This document shows positions 51,927 through 59,576 of a stretch of DNA of 64,000 nucleotides, one piece after another (within the stretch, counting starts at the first letter, position 1; each line of letters starts with the position of its first letter). The notes under the pieces are model-generated. The model worked only from the letters and a program-made list of their open reading frames with translations. It ran no database searches and was not told the origin of the DNA. Location of the stretch: the NCBI RefSeq assembly GCF_021044935.1, contig NZ_JAJNMP010000001.1:434001-498000 (forward strand), read 5' to 3'. A program made the translations under genes and the position numbers. Origin of the DNA: Agromyces cavernae (GTDB lineage Bacteria; Actinomycetota; Actinomycetes; Actinomycetales; Microbacteriaceae).

Positions 51927-53852
51927 ATGATTGTGAATCGCCGCAGACTGACCGCGAATGCCTTCCTCGCACTCGTGCTCCTGGTCGGCACATCGCTCGC
52001 ACTGTGGCAGCCGCCTCCCGCTGTCGCCGTGGACTCGCCGGTTCCATCGCTCGTGTCGGCGCAGGTGACGACTCCGGTCGTGCAGGACGGCGAAGACATC
52101 ATCGTCGCCTGGGAGTTCGATGCCCCGGTCGACTTCGTGAGCTTCCACTTCAGCGACTCGCTCGGCGGTCAGCAGCAGGTCACCTGGAACGGCAACCTCG
52201 CCGATGAGGCGGTCGAGGGCCTGCCCCCCGGCGAACTGACGGGTGAAGCCGTCGGGCAGGTGGACGACCCGACATGGCCGCGGGGCACCTTCGCCCTCGA
52301 CGGGTTCACGTTCGCCTGGGACGGCTGGAAGCACTCCGCGAGCTTCACCGGCGACGCCAATCTCGTTTGGAAGACCGAGGGCGCCGGCATCCCCGGCCCG
52401 TTGCCCGATCTGAGCGGCATCACGTTCGATGTCGTGACCGAGGTCGACTTGTCGCGTCCGCCGGCGCTGACCAACGTCGGACGAGTCTCGGGAGGGGGTC
52501 TCGCAGGCGGCGACGTGCTCGAGATCGCATTCCGCTTCTCGCTCCCGGTCGACCAGGTCGCCTTCACGTTCACCGATTCGGCGGGCGGCGTGCACACCGT
52601 CGAGTGGAACGCATACGACGCCAACCGCGGCATCGCCTCGCGGGTCGGCACCGCAACGGTGCCGATCGACGCGGGCACCTGGCCGCTCGGTGCGGTGACG
52701 TTCAATGGCTTCGACTACCTCTGGCCCGTCGGCTCGGTCGGCGCGAGCGCCGCGGGCGCCGCTCTGTGGAAGGTGCCCAGCGGCCTCGCCGACCCGGCGG
52801 GAAGCCCGTTCGGCATCGGCGGGCTGAACTTCACCGTCGTGTCCGCGCCTGATCCCGGCCCGGACCCCGATCCCGGTCCGGACCCCGATCCTGATCCCGG
52901 TCCCGGTCCCGGTCCCGGCCCCGGCCCGGGACCCGAGCCGACCCTGACGGTGGAGCGGTGGGCCGGACTCGACCGGTTCGCGACCGCGGCCGCGATCTCG
53001 AACGCGAACTTCGACGCGGGCGTCGGCGTGGTGTACGTGGCGAACGGCATGAACTTCCCCGACGCGCTGGCGGGTGCGCCGGCGGCCGGCAGGGACCGCG
53101 GGCCGGTGCTGCTCGTGCAGCGCGGCTCGATCCCCTCGGTGATCGCGGGCGAGCTCGATCGGCTGGACCCGGGTCGCATCGTGGTGCTCGGCGGTTCGGC
53201 CGTCATCGGAGCCGCCGTGTTCCAGTCGCTCGACCAGTACACGACCGGCGCGGTGACGCGCACGGCCGGCCCCGACCGGTTCGGCACGGCGGCCGCGATC
53301 TCGTCGAACACCTACGACCCCGGCGTCGGCGTGGTGTACGTCGCGAACGGCATGGACTTCCCCGACGCACTGGCTGGTGCGCCCGTCGCCGGCAAGGACA
53401 GCGGGCCGGTGCTGCTCGTACAGCGCGGCTCGATCCCCTCCGGGATCGCGGCCGAGCTCGATCGGCTGAACCCGGGTCGCATCGTGGTGCTCGGTGGCGC
53501 AGGCGTCGTCGGCAACGCCGTGTTCCAGTCGCTCGACCAGTACACGACGGGCGCGGTGACGCGTCAGGCCGGCCCCGACCGGTTCGGCACCGCGGCGTCG
53601 ATCTCGTCGACCTTCGCGGCGGGCGTCGGCACGGTGTACGTGGCCAACGGGATGAACTTCCCCGACGCCCTGGCGGGAGCGCCGGTCGCCGGCATGAACG
53701 CGGGTCCGGTGCTGCTCGTGCACACGAACACGATCCCGTCGCCCGTGGCGGATGAACTCGCGAGGCTGAACCCCGCTCGCATCGTGGTGCTCGGTGGAAC
53801 GGGCGTCGTCGGCAGCAACCTCTTCACGGCGCTCGAGGGTTACCTGAGGTGA
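51927..53852 (+). CDS. Secreted CWB2-repeat cell-wall protein with duplicated beta domain
   Basis: The 641-residue protein has a signal peptide ending near residue 35 (LALWQPPPAVAVD). Two homologous beta-rich domains follow (about 40-170 and 175-310), each with a VDFVSFHFSDS/VDQVAFTFTDS strand and a WP-x-G motif. Next is a Pro/Gly/Asp linker (PDPGPDPDPG...). Three CWB2 repeats (from about 345 to the end) contain VVYVANGMNFPDALAGAP and RIVVLGGSAVIG. CWB2 repeats bind wall polymers noncovalently; there is no sortase motif. AAGGA lies six bases before the ATG. A terminator follows. The role of the N-terminal domains is unknown. Confidence 0.88.
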   Translation: MIVNRRRLTANAFLALVLLVGTSLALWQPPPAVAVDSPVPSLVSAQVTTPVVQDGEDIIVAWEFDAPVDFVSFHFSDSLGGQQQVTWNGNLADEAVEGLPPGELTGEAVGQVDDPTWPRGTFALDGFTFAWDGWKHSASFTGDANLVWKTEGAGIPGPLPDLSGITFDVVTEVDLSRPPALTNVGRVSGGGLAGGDVLEIAFRFSLPVDQVAFTFTDSAGGVHTVEWNAYDANRGIASRVGTATVPIDAGTWPLGAVTFNGFDYLWPVGSVGASAAGAALWKVPSGLADPAGSPFGIGGLNFTVVSAPDPGPDPDPGPDPDPDPGPGPGPGPGPGPEPTLTVERWAGLDRFATAAAISNANFDAGVGVVYVANGMNFPDALAGAPAAGRDRGPVLLVQRGSIPSVIAGELDRLDPGRIVVLGGSAVIGAAVFQSLDQYTTGAVTRTAGPDRFGTAAAISSNTYDPGVGVVYVANGMDFPDALAGAPVAGKDSGPVLLVQRGSIPSGIAAELDRLNPGRIVVLGGAGVVGNAVFQSLDQYTTGAVTRQAGPDRFGTAASISSTFAAGVGTVYVANGMNFPDALAGAPVAGMNAGPVLLVHTNTIPSPVADELARLNPARIVVLGGTGVVGSNLFTALEGYLR

Positions 53853-53884
53853 GCGCCGTGCCGAGCGACTGACTGCACAAGACA

Positions 53885-53926
53885 CCGAGCGGATGTCCCG
53901 GGCGCGGCCCCGGGACATCCGCTCGG
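53885..53926. terminator. Bidirectional terminator
   Basis: Perfect 18-base arms (53885-53902 and 53909-53926) with a 6-base loop lie between the convergent CWB2 and aldolase genes. The arms contain GCGGATGTCC/GGACATCCGC, sharing GCGGATGTC/GACATCCGC with the 21396 terminator. Confidence 0.85.
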
Positions 53927-53938
53927 CTGTTCGGGGGG

Positions 53939-55021
53939 CTATTCCGCCGGGCGCGCCAGTTCGTCGCGGATGCCCGCGACGAACGCGTCGATGTCGGCCT
54001 CGCTCGTGTCGAACGAGCACATCCAGCGCACCTCGCCCTTCGCGGCGTCCCAGTCGTAGAACTTGAACCCGCGGTCGCGCAGCCGGTCGGCCACGCCACT
54101 GGGCAGCACCGCGAAGACGCCGTTCGACTGCGTCGGCTGCGAGAACCCGAGCCCGGGCAGCTCACCGGCGGCGATGCCCGCGTCGAGCGCGTCGCGCAGG
54201 CGGGAGGCCATCTCGTTCGCATGCGTAGCGTTGCGCAGCCACAGGTCGCCCTCGTACAGCGCGATGAGCTGCGCCGAGACGAATCGCATCTTCGACGCGA
54301 GCTGCATGTTGAGCTTGCGCAGGTACTTCAGGCCCTCGGTCGCCTCGGGGTTCAGCACGACGACGGCCTCGGCGCCGAGGCATCCGTTCTTGGTGCCGCC
54401 GACGCTCAACAAGTCGACGCCCGCGTCGCGCGTGAACGCGCGCAGCGGCAGCCCGACCGACGCACCGGCGTTGCCGAGCCGCGCGCCGTCGAGGTGCAGC
54501 TTCATGCCGTGCCCGTGGGCATGGTCGGCGATGGCGCGGATCTCGTCGACCGTGTACGCCGTGCCGAGCTCGGTGGTCTGCGTGATCGACACGACGAGCG
54601 GCTGCGCGCGGTGCTCGTCGCCCCAGCCCCACGCCTCGCGGTCGATGAGCTCAGGGGTGAGCTTGCCGTCGGGCGCGTCGACCGCGAGCAGCTTGATGCC
54701 GCCCACCCGCTCGGGCGCGCCGCCCTCATCGGAGTTGATGTGCGCGGTCTTCGCCGAGATCACGGCACCCCAGCGCGGCAGCATCGACTGCAGGGCGGTG
54801 ACGTTCGCGCCCGTGCCGTTGAACACCGGGAACGCCTCGGTGCCCGCGCCGAAGTGTTCGGCGAACACCTCCTGCAGGCGGTCGGTGTAGACGTCTTCGC
54901 CATAGGCGACCTGGTGGCCGTCGTTCGCGGCGCTGATCGCGACGAGGATCGCGGGGTGAACCCCCGAGTAGTTGTCGGAGGCGAAGCCGCGGAAGGACGT
55001 GTCGTGGAGCTGCTGGGTCAC
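53939..55021 (-). CDS. Low-specificity threonine aldolase (beta-eliminating lyase fold)
   Basis: The 360-residue PLP enzyme cleaves L-threonine (or allo-threonine) to glycine and acetaldehyde. VFNGTGANVTALQSML binds the phosphate, LHLDGARLGNAG carries the aspartate that pairs with the pyridine nitrogen, and SVGGTKNGCLG contains the Schiff-base lysine. Length fits the family. The GTG start at 55021 has GGGAGGA about 8 bases upstream; the longer frame to 55102 is not needed. It is flanked by terminators on both sides and is probably expressed alone. Confidence 0.88.
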   Translation of the reverse strand: MTQQLHDTSFRGFASDNYSGVHPAILVAISAANDGHQVAYGEDVYTDRLQEVFAEHFGAGTEAFPVFNGTGANVTALQSMLPRWGAVISAKTAHINSDEGGAPERVGGIKLLAVDAPDGKLTPELIDREAWGWGDEHRAQPLVVSITQTTELGTAYTVDEIRAIADHAHGHGMKLHLDGARLGNAGASVGLPLRAFTRDAGVDLLSVGGTKNGCLGAEAVVVLNPEATEGLKYLRKLNMQLASKMRFVSAQLIALYEGDLWLRNATHANEMASRLRDALDAGIAAGELPGLGFSQPTQSNGVFAVLPSGVADRLRDRGFKFYDWDAAKGEVRWMCSFDTSEADIDAFVAGIRDELARPAE

Positions 55022-55137
55022 CGGACCATCCTCCCATTCACGGGCGTGCGCCGTGGTGGCGGACGGCGCAGGGAAGCAGCGTTCCGAATGAGGTCGACGC
55101 ACGTATCCCGCGCCGGGTTTGCGATGCGCACGCGAAA

Positions 55138-55165
55138 GGGCCGGGCCACCGCAGCGACCCGGCCC
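55138..55165 (-). terminator. Terminator after the phosphodiesterase gene
   Basis: GGGCCGGG (55138-55145) and CCCGGCCC (55158-55165) form a stem followed on the minus strand by CTTT. It lies 12 bases past the gene end. Confidence 0.65.
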
Positions 55166-55176
55166 CGTCGGTGCGA

Positions 55177-57054
55177 TCAGCCCCGAGGCTTCGACGGCGG
55201 GGTTGCCGGCGTCGCCTTCGAGACGCGTGGGCTCGCGGTCGCGGCGTCGGATGCCTCGGAGGCGCCGTACGCATTCGCCGCCGTCACGGTCACGGTGTAG
55301 TCGACCCCGTTGCGCAGCCCGGTGAGCGCGGCCTCGGCCTCGACGGTCTCGACGACGACCGGCACGGCCTGCTTCGACTTGCCACCGGTGACGACGGGCA
55401 ACGCAGTGACCGTGTACGAGGTGATCGCCGAGTGCCCGTCGCTCTCAGGAGCCTGCCAGGTCACGACCGCTCGCGCATCGCCCGAGGTGACGGCGACGGC
55501 TCGCGGGGCGCTCGGGGCGGTCGGCTGCGCCTGCTCGAAGCGCACTCGGTCGACCGTCCAGAACGCGCTGTTCGTGCCGGTGTAGCGGAAGCGGAACTGC
55601 ACCGACTGCGCGCCCTCGGGCACGGCGAGATCGAATCGTTCGTTTCGATTGACGTTCGAGCCGTACGAGGTGAGCAGCACGGGCTCGCCGCCGTCGAAGC
55701 TCGCGAAGACCTCGCCCGACTGCGGCCCGTCGATGCGGTAGTTCGAGGCGAACGAGAGCACCGCATCGTTCGCGCCGGTGAGCGGGTAGGCGGGGCTCAC
55801 GAGCGTGGAGTCGAACGCACCAGCGGCATGGGCCTTGTCATCCCACTCATCGGAGTCGGCGACGGCGAACACATCGCGGTTGCGCACGCTCGTCTCGCGA
55901 CCTTGGCCGAGCTCGACGTTCGTCCAGAACTCGTCGGTCGTGAACGACCAGCCGGTCCACTCGGCGATCCCGCCGCTCGGCATGGCGGAGTTGTCGATCG
56001 TCCAGCCCTCGGGGGCGGTGTGCGTCCAGCCCAGCACGCCGGCAGCCGGGCGCGTCTCGTCGAGCCTGGGCTGCAGCAGCGGGCGCACGGCGTCGAAGTC
56101 GTCGGCCTCGAGCTCGCCGATGGCGGTGCCGTCGAGGTCCCACGAGGCATCCGTCGCGATGCCGTCGGCGGCGAGCACCGTCGGCGCGATGTCGACGACC
56201 TTCACGTCGTTGCGCACCGACCCGGCCTCGATGCCCGGGCCTGAGGCGATGACGAAGGTCTTGCGCTCGGCGGGCGTGCTGCCGCCGTGGCCACCGGCCG
56301 GCCGGTGACCGTGGTCGGCGGTGACGATGATCAGCCAGTCCTCGTCCGCCCGGGTCGGGCGAGCGTCGATGGCGGTGAGCATCTCGCCGAGCTGCGCGTC
56401 GGCGCGCTTCAACGCCTCGCCGTACGCGGTGCCGTTCGTGCCGACCGAGTGCCCGGCGCCGTCGACTTCGTCGAGGTGGATGAACACGTCGTCGGGGTCG
56501 CCCGAGCGCAGACGCTCGACGGCCTGCGCGGTCGTGCCGACATCGTTGCCTCCGGCGATGCGCTCGTCGACGGCCGGGCCGAAGATGGTCTGCGGGATGG
56601 GCGACCAGGTGCCGATGACGAGCGTCGAGCGCTCGGGCGCGGCCGCCTCGACGCGGGTGAGGTAGTCGGGGTACTGGTCGTATCGGGGGGCGCTGAAGCT
56701 GTTGTCGACGACCCCGTGCTTGTCGGGCCATGCGCCCGTGGCGATGCTCGACCAGCCCGGACCCGAAACGGTGCCGGCCAACGGTTGCGCGTAGAGGTTG
56801 CTCGAGGCGGTGAGCCCGGCTGTGCGCAACGCGTCGAGGTTCGGCATCTCGGCCGCCTCGAGGAAGTCGAAGCTCGCGCCGTCGATGCCGACGACGAGGG
56901 TCTTCACGGCGCGACCGTCGGAGGTCACGGGAGCGGCGGACTGCCAGCCGGCGGGGGCCGCGGTCGCGCCCTGGGCGCTGAGGGGCGCCGCGACGAGGGC
57001 GGCGGCGAGGAACGAGATCGAAACGACGCGAGGAGCGCGGTTCGGCGAGGGCAT
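55177..57054 (-). CDS. Secreted type I phosphodiesterase (NPP family) with FN3 domain
   Basis: The 625-residue protein has a signal peptide (VVSISFLAAALVAAPLSAQ) and an alkaline-phosphatase-superfamily domain. VVGIDGAS gives the first metal aspartate, SGPGWSSIATGAWPDKHGV surrounds the nucleophile (Ser or Thr; not certain), and HLDEVDGAGHSVG and VTADHGH supply the remaining Asp/His ligands. After a beta-sandwich region, a C-terminal fibronectin type III domain (PSAPRAVAVTSGDARAVVTW onward) probably mediates surface binding. These enzymes cleave phosphodiesters such as nucleotides or teichoic-acid-like polymers; the substrate is not known. GGAGG lies 9 bases before the ATG. Confidence 0.88.
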   Translation of the reverse strand: MPSPNRAPRVVSISFLAAALVAAPLSAQGATAAPAGWQSAAPVTSDGRAVKTLVVGIDGASFDFLEAAEMPNLDALRTAGLTASSNLYAQPLAGTVSGPGWSSIATGAWPDKHGVVDNSFSAPRYDQYPDYLTRVEAAAPERSTLVIGTWSPIPQTIFGPAVDERIAGGNDVGTTAQAVERLRSGDPDDVFIHLDEVDGAGHSVGTNGTAYGEALKRADAQLGEMLTAIDARPTRADEDWLIIVTADHGHRPAGGHGGSTPAERKTFVIASGPGIEAGSVRNDVKVVDIAPTVLAADGIATDASWDLDGTAIGELEADDFDAVRPLLQPRLDETRPAAGVLGWTHTAPEGWTIDNSAMPSGGIAEWTGWSFTTDEFWTNVELGQGRETSVRNRDVFAVADSDEWDDKAHAAGAFDSTLVSPAYPLTGANDAVLSFASNYRIDGPQSGEVFASFDGGEPVLLTSYGSNVNRNERFDLAVPEGAQSVQFRFRYTGTNSAFWTVDRVRFEQAQPTAPSAPRAVAVTSGDARAVVTWQAPESDGHSAITSYTVTALPVVTGGKSKQAVPVVVETVEAEAALTGLRNGVDYTVTVTAANAYGASEASDAATASPRVSKATPATPPSKPRG

Positions 57055-57315
57055 GGCGATGGGCCTCCGAATCGGGGTGGGATGCGCGGCGGCGGATGCC
57101 TGCCGCAGTCCCAGTCTTCGGAGCCGGTGCTGCCTGGTTCAAAGTGAATCGCGAGTTGTCTAGAGATGTTGGCCGCGGGTTCACGCGATCGGCGCCGGAA
57201 TTCGGTCGGATCGCGGCAAAGGAAGGTGAACAACTCCTGTCGCGGCAACGTCATGTCGATACACCTCAGCGGCGTCGATCTGCCCATGTCGACCGAAACA
57301 GGGCTCTCGCCCACT

Positions 57316-57370
57316 CAGGAGAATGGGCCCCAAACCCCCGTGAGAGCGGGGTGTGGGGCCCATTCTCCTG
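57316..57370 (-). terminator. Strong hairpin in the 371-base gap 57055-57425
   Basis: A perfect 17-base stem (57316-57332 with 57354-57370) plus an inner CCCCG/CGGGG pair lies 56 bases beyond the ABC permease stop and is presumed to be its terminator. The remainder of the gap shows no gene. It contains a less GC-rich stretch (57137-57250) that probably holds the phosphodiesterase promoter. Confidence 0.6.
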
Positions 57371-57425
57371 CGTAAGCCAAGGGCCGGCGAGCGCTGGCCG
57401 GTGCGCTCGCCCGCGTCGCTCGCGC

Positions 57426-58610
57426 CTACCCGCGCAGCGCCTCGCCGAGCGGCACCCGCGCGCCGGTCTTCAACAGCGTGTTGCGGTAGATGCGCTCGCC
57501 GATCAGCACCGCGAGCGCCGTCGTGGCGAGCAGGATCGCGAGCGACACGAACGGCTCCCACCACTCGGCGGTGCCGAGGAACACGCGCATCGGCATGCCG
57601 ACGGGCGCCGAGAACGGCACGTAGCTCATGATCGCGAGCACCGTGGGGTTGTCGTTGAAGAAGATCACGAGGAAGTAGGGGATCATCACGAGCATCGTCA
57701 CCGGGGTCGTCACCGAGCCGATGTCCTCGGCGCGGGACACCATGGCCGCGCTCGCCGCGAACAGCGCCGCGAGCATGACGAATCCGATCGCGAAGAACAC
57801 GATGAACCAGATCACCGACGTGCCGAGCCCGCCGAGCAGCACCCGCTGCCCGGTGAGGATGAGCCCGAGGATCGCGAGCGCGGCGATCGCGAGGATCTGC
57901 CCGAAGGCGAGCACGCTGTTGCCGATGACCTTGCCGGTGAGCAGCGCGCGGGCCGTGACGGTAGAGAGCAGGATCTCGACGACGCGCGTCTGCTTCTCCT
58001 CGACGACCGACTGGGCGATGGTCGTGCCGAAGGTGAGCGCCGACATGAAGAACACGATGCCGAATCCGAACGCCACGAGGTAGGCGAGGGTCGGGTCGAC
58101 GGCGGCGGGTTCGAGCAGCTCGACGGTCGGCTGCACCGACAGCGCCTGTACGACCGAGTCGGGCGTCGAGTCCAAGCCGATCACGGTGATGCCGAGCGGG
58201 TCGGATGCCGCGGGCGCGACGATCGCGTCGACCTCGCCGTCGCGCAGCAGTTGCTCGGCGGCGGTCTCGTCGGCGGCCGGAACCGCCTCGAGGGCGTCGT
58301 TGCCGTCGACCACCGCGGTCGCGCCGCCGATGACGGCGACCTTCGTCGTTTCGGACTGCCCTCCGAAGATGCTGCCGAGCATGACCGACGCGAGCACCGC
58401 GAGCATCAGCACGCCCGTGGAGATGAGGAACGCCTTGCTGCGCAGCCGCATCGTGATCTCGCGTCCGGCGATCAGCGACACGCTGTCGACGAAGCTCGGG
58501 GTCGCCGGTCGAGTAGGCGCGCCAGCGCCGTATCGAGACCCCGTGCCTGGTCTCGATTCGCTCGCTTCGCTCGCTACGCGACCGGCGGACCGACCCTGTT
58601 CCGTGCTCAT
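57426..58610 (-). CDS. ABC transporter permease (NatB-like, ABC-2 type)
   Basis: The 394-residue permease has one N-terminal TM helix, a large extracytoplasmic domain (KVAVIGGATAVVDGND and on) and about five further helices. SVVEEKQTRVVEILLSTV is the conserved cytoplasmic helix of ABC-2 permeases. It pairs with the ATPase at 58607 to form an exporter. The ATG overlaps the ATPase stop by four bases. About 30 residues after the start (from GRVASEAS to TRPATP) come from a palindromic repeat at 58503-58587; the first TM helix follows. Confidence 0.87.
   Translation of the reverse strand: MSTEQGRSAGRVASEASESRPGTGSRYGAGAPTRPATPSFVDSVSLIAGREITMRLRSKAFLISTGVLMLAVLASVMLGSIFGGQSETTKVAVIGGATAVVDGNDALEAVPAADETAAEQLLRDGEVDAIVAPAASDPLGITVIGLDSTPDSVVQALSVQPTVELLEPAAVDPTLAYLVAFGFGIVFFMSALTFGTTIAQSVVEEKQTRVVEILLSTVTARALLTGKVIGNSVLAFGQILAIAALAILGLILTGQRVLLGGLGTSVIWFIVFFAIGFVMLAALFAASAAMVSRAEDIGSVTTPVTMLVMIPYFLVIFFNDNPTVLAIMSYVPFSAPVGMPMRVFLGTAEWWEPFVSLAILLATTALAVLIGERIYRNTLLKTGARVPLGEALRG
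58503..58587. repeat. Palindromic repeat within the ABC permease N-terminus
   Basis: Arms CGCCGGTCGAGTAG and CTACGCGACCGGCG (one mismatch) enclose GTATCGAGACC/GGTCTCGATTC. It lies 23 bases inside the permease gene, in frame. Confidence 0.8.
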
Positions 58611-59491
58611 CGCACGACCTCCTTGAAGATCTGGGCGAGCGTGGTGTGCTCGCGAGTGAAGCTGACGACCCCGCCGCGGGCGACCGCCTCGGCGAGCACT
58701 GCCTGGCGGGCGGCATCCGATTCGGCTTCGAACACCGCCCAGCCGCCGTCGAACTCGACGACCTGGATGCCGGGCTGTTCGCGCAGCCAGCCGGCGTCGC
58801 CGGCGGTCAGCAGCTCCCAGCGCTCGGAGCCGTGCTCGGTGCGCAGTGTGTCGCCCGGGCCGGCCGCGGCGATGCGCCCCCCGGCGATGATGACGAGGTC
58901 GTCGCAGAGCCGCTCGACGATGTCGAGCTGGTGCGACGAGAACAGCACGGGGGCGCCCGCGGCGGCGACATCGGCGAGCACGCCCTGCACGGTCTCGACC
59001 GCCATCGGGTCGAGGCCCGAGAACGGCTCGTCGAGCACGAGCACCTCGGGTTGGTGCACGAGGGCGGCGGCGATCTGGGCCCGCTGCTGGTTGCCGAGCG
59101 AGAGCGACTCGATCGTGTCGTTCGTGCGCTCGCCGAGGCCCAGTCGCTCGAGCAGTTCGAGCGCGTTGCGGTGTGCTGCGGCGGGTGCCCAACCGTGCAG
59201 GCGCGCCAGGTAGACGGTCTGCTCGAGCACCTTCATCTTGGGATAGAGGCCCCGCTCCTCGGGCATGTAGCCGAAGCGCCGGCGGTCGGCCTCGGTGATC
59301 GGTGCGCCGCCGAGGGTGACACTGCCGCCGTCGGAGGCGAGCACCCCCAGGATGATGCGCATCGTGGTGGTCTTGCCGGCGCCGTTGCCGCCGACGAAGC
59401 CCGTGAGGCGGCCGTCGCCGACGGTGAAGCTCACCTGATCGAGCGCGAGGCGGTCGCCGTAGCGTTTGCTGACGTTGCTGAGTTCGAGCAT
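58607..59491 (-). CDS. ABC transporter ATPase subunit (NatA-like)
   Basis: The 294-residue ATPase has Walker A GGNGAGKTT, the signature SLGNQQRAQIAAAL, Walker B VLVLDEPFSGLD, and a C-terminal extension of about 80 residues typical of drug- or Na+-export ABC-2 systems. First gene of a two-gene operon with the permease. TAGCGT is followed by 6 bases and the ATG, so it is probably leaderless, although GAAGG lies within those 6 bases. Confidence 0.92.
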   Translation of the reverse strand: MLELSNVSKRYGDRLALDQVSFTVGDGRLTGFVGGNGAGKTTTMRIILGVLASDGGSVTLGGAPITEADRRRFGYMPEERGLYPKMKVLEQTVYLARLHGWAPAAAHRNALELLERLGLGERTNDTIESLSLGNQQRAQIAAALVHQPEVLVLDEPFSGLDPMAVETVQGVLADVAAAGAPVLFSSHQLDIVERLCDDLVIIAGGRIAAAGPGDTLRTEHGSERWELLTAGDAGWLREQPGIQVVEFDGGWAVFEAESDAARQAVLAEAVARGGVVSFTREHTTLAQIFKEVVR

Positions 59492-59497
59492 GCCTTC

Positions 59498-59503
59498 ACG
59501 CTA
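59498..59503 (-). promoter_or_regulatory. -10 hexamer of the ABC operon
   Basis: TAGCGT on the minus strand, 6 bases before the ATG of the ATPase gene. Confidence 0.45.
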
Positions 59504-59576
59504 CGGATGTCGCGTGGTGGGGACATCCGTCTCGTGGCGGGTATTCGTCGTCCGCCGTCAGGGGGAGGGGTTCCGG

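Noticed and set aside
52850..52940. CCCGG-rich repeats considered as a non-coding satellite
   Set aside because: They are in frame in a secreted protein and encode a Pro-Gly-Asp linker between domains.
51006..54020. A 1004-codon open frame on the minus strand
   Set aside because: It is antisense to the alcohol dehydrogenase and CWB2 genes, with low-complexity Arg/Asp/His composition and no recognisable domain.
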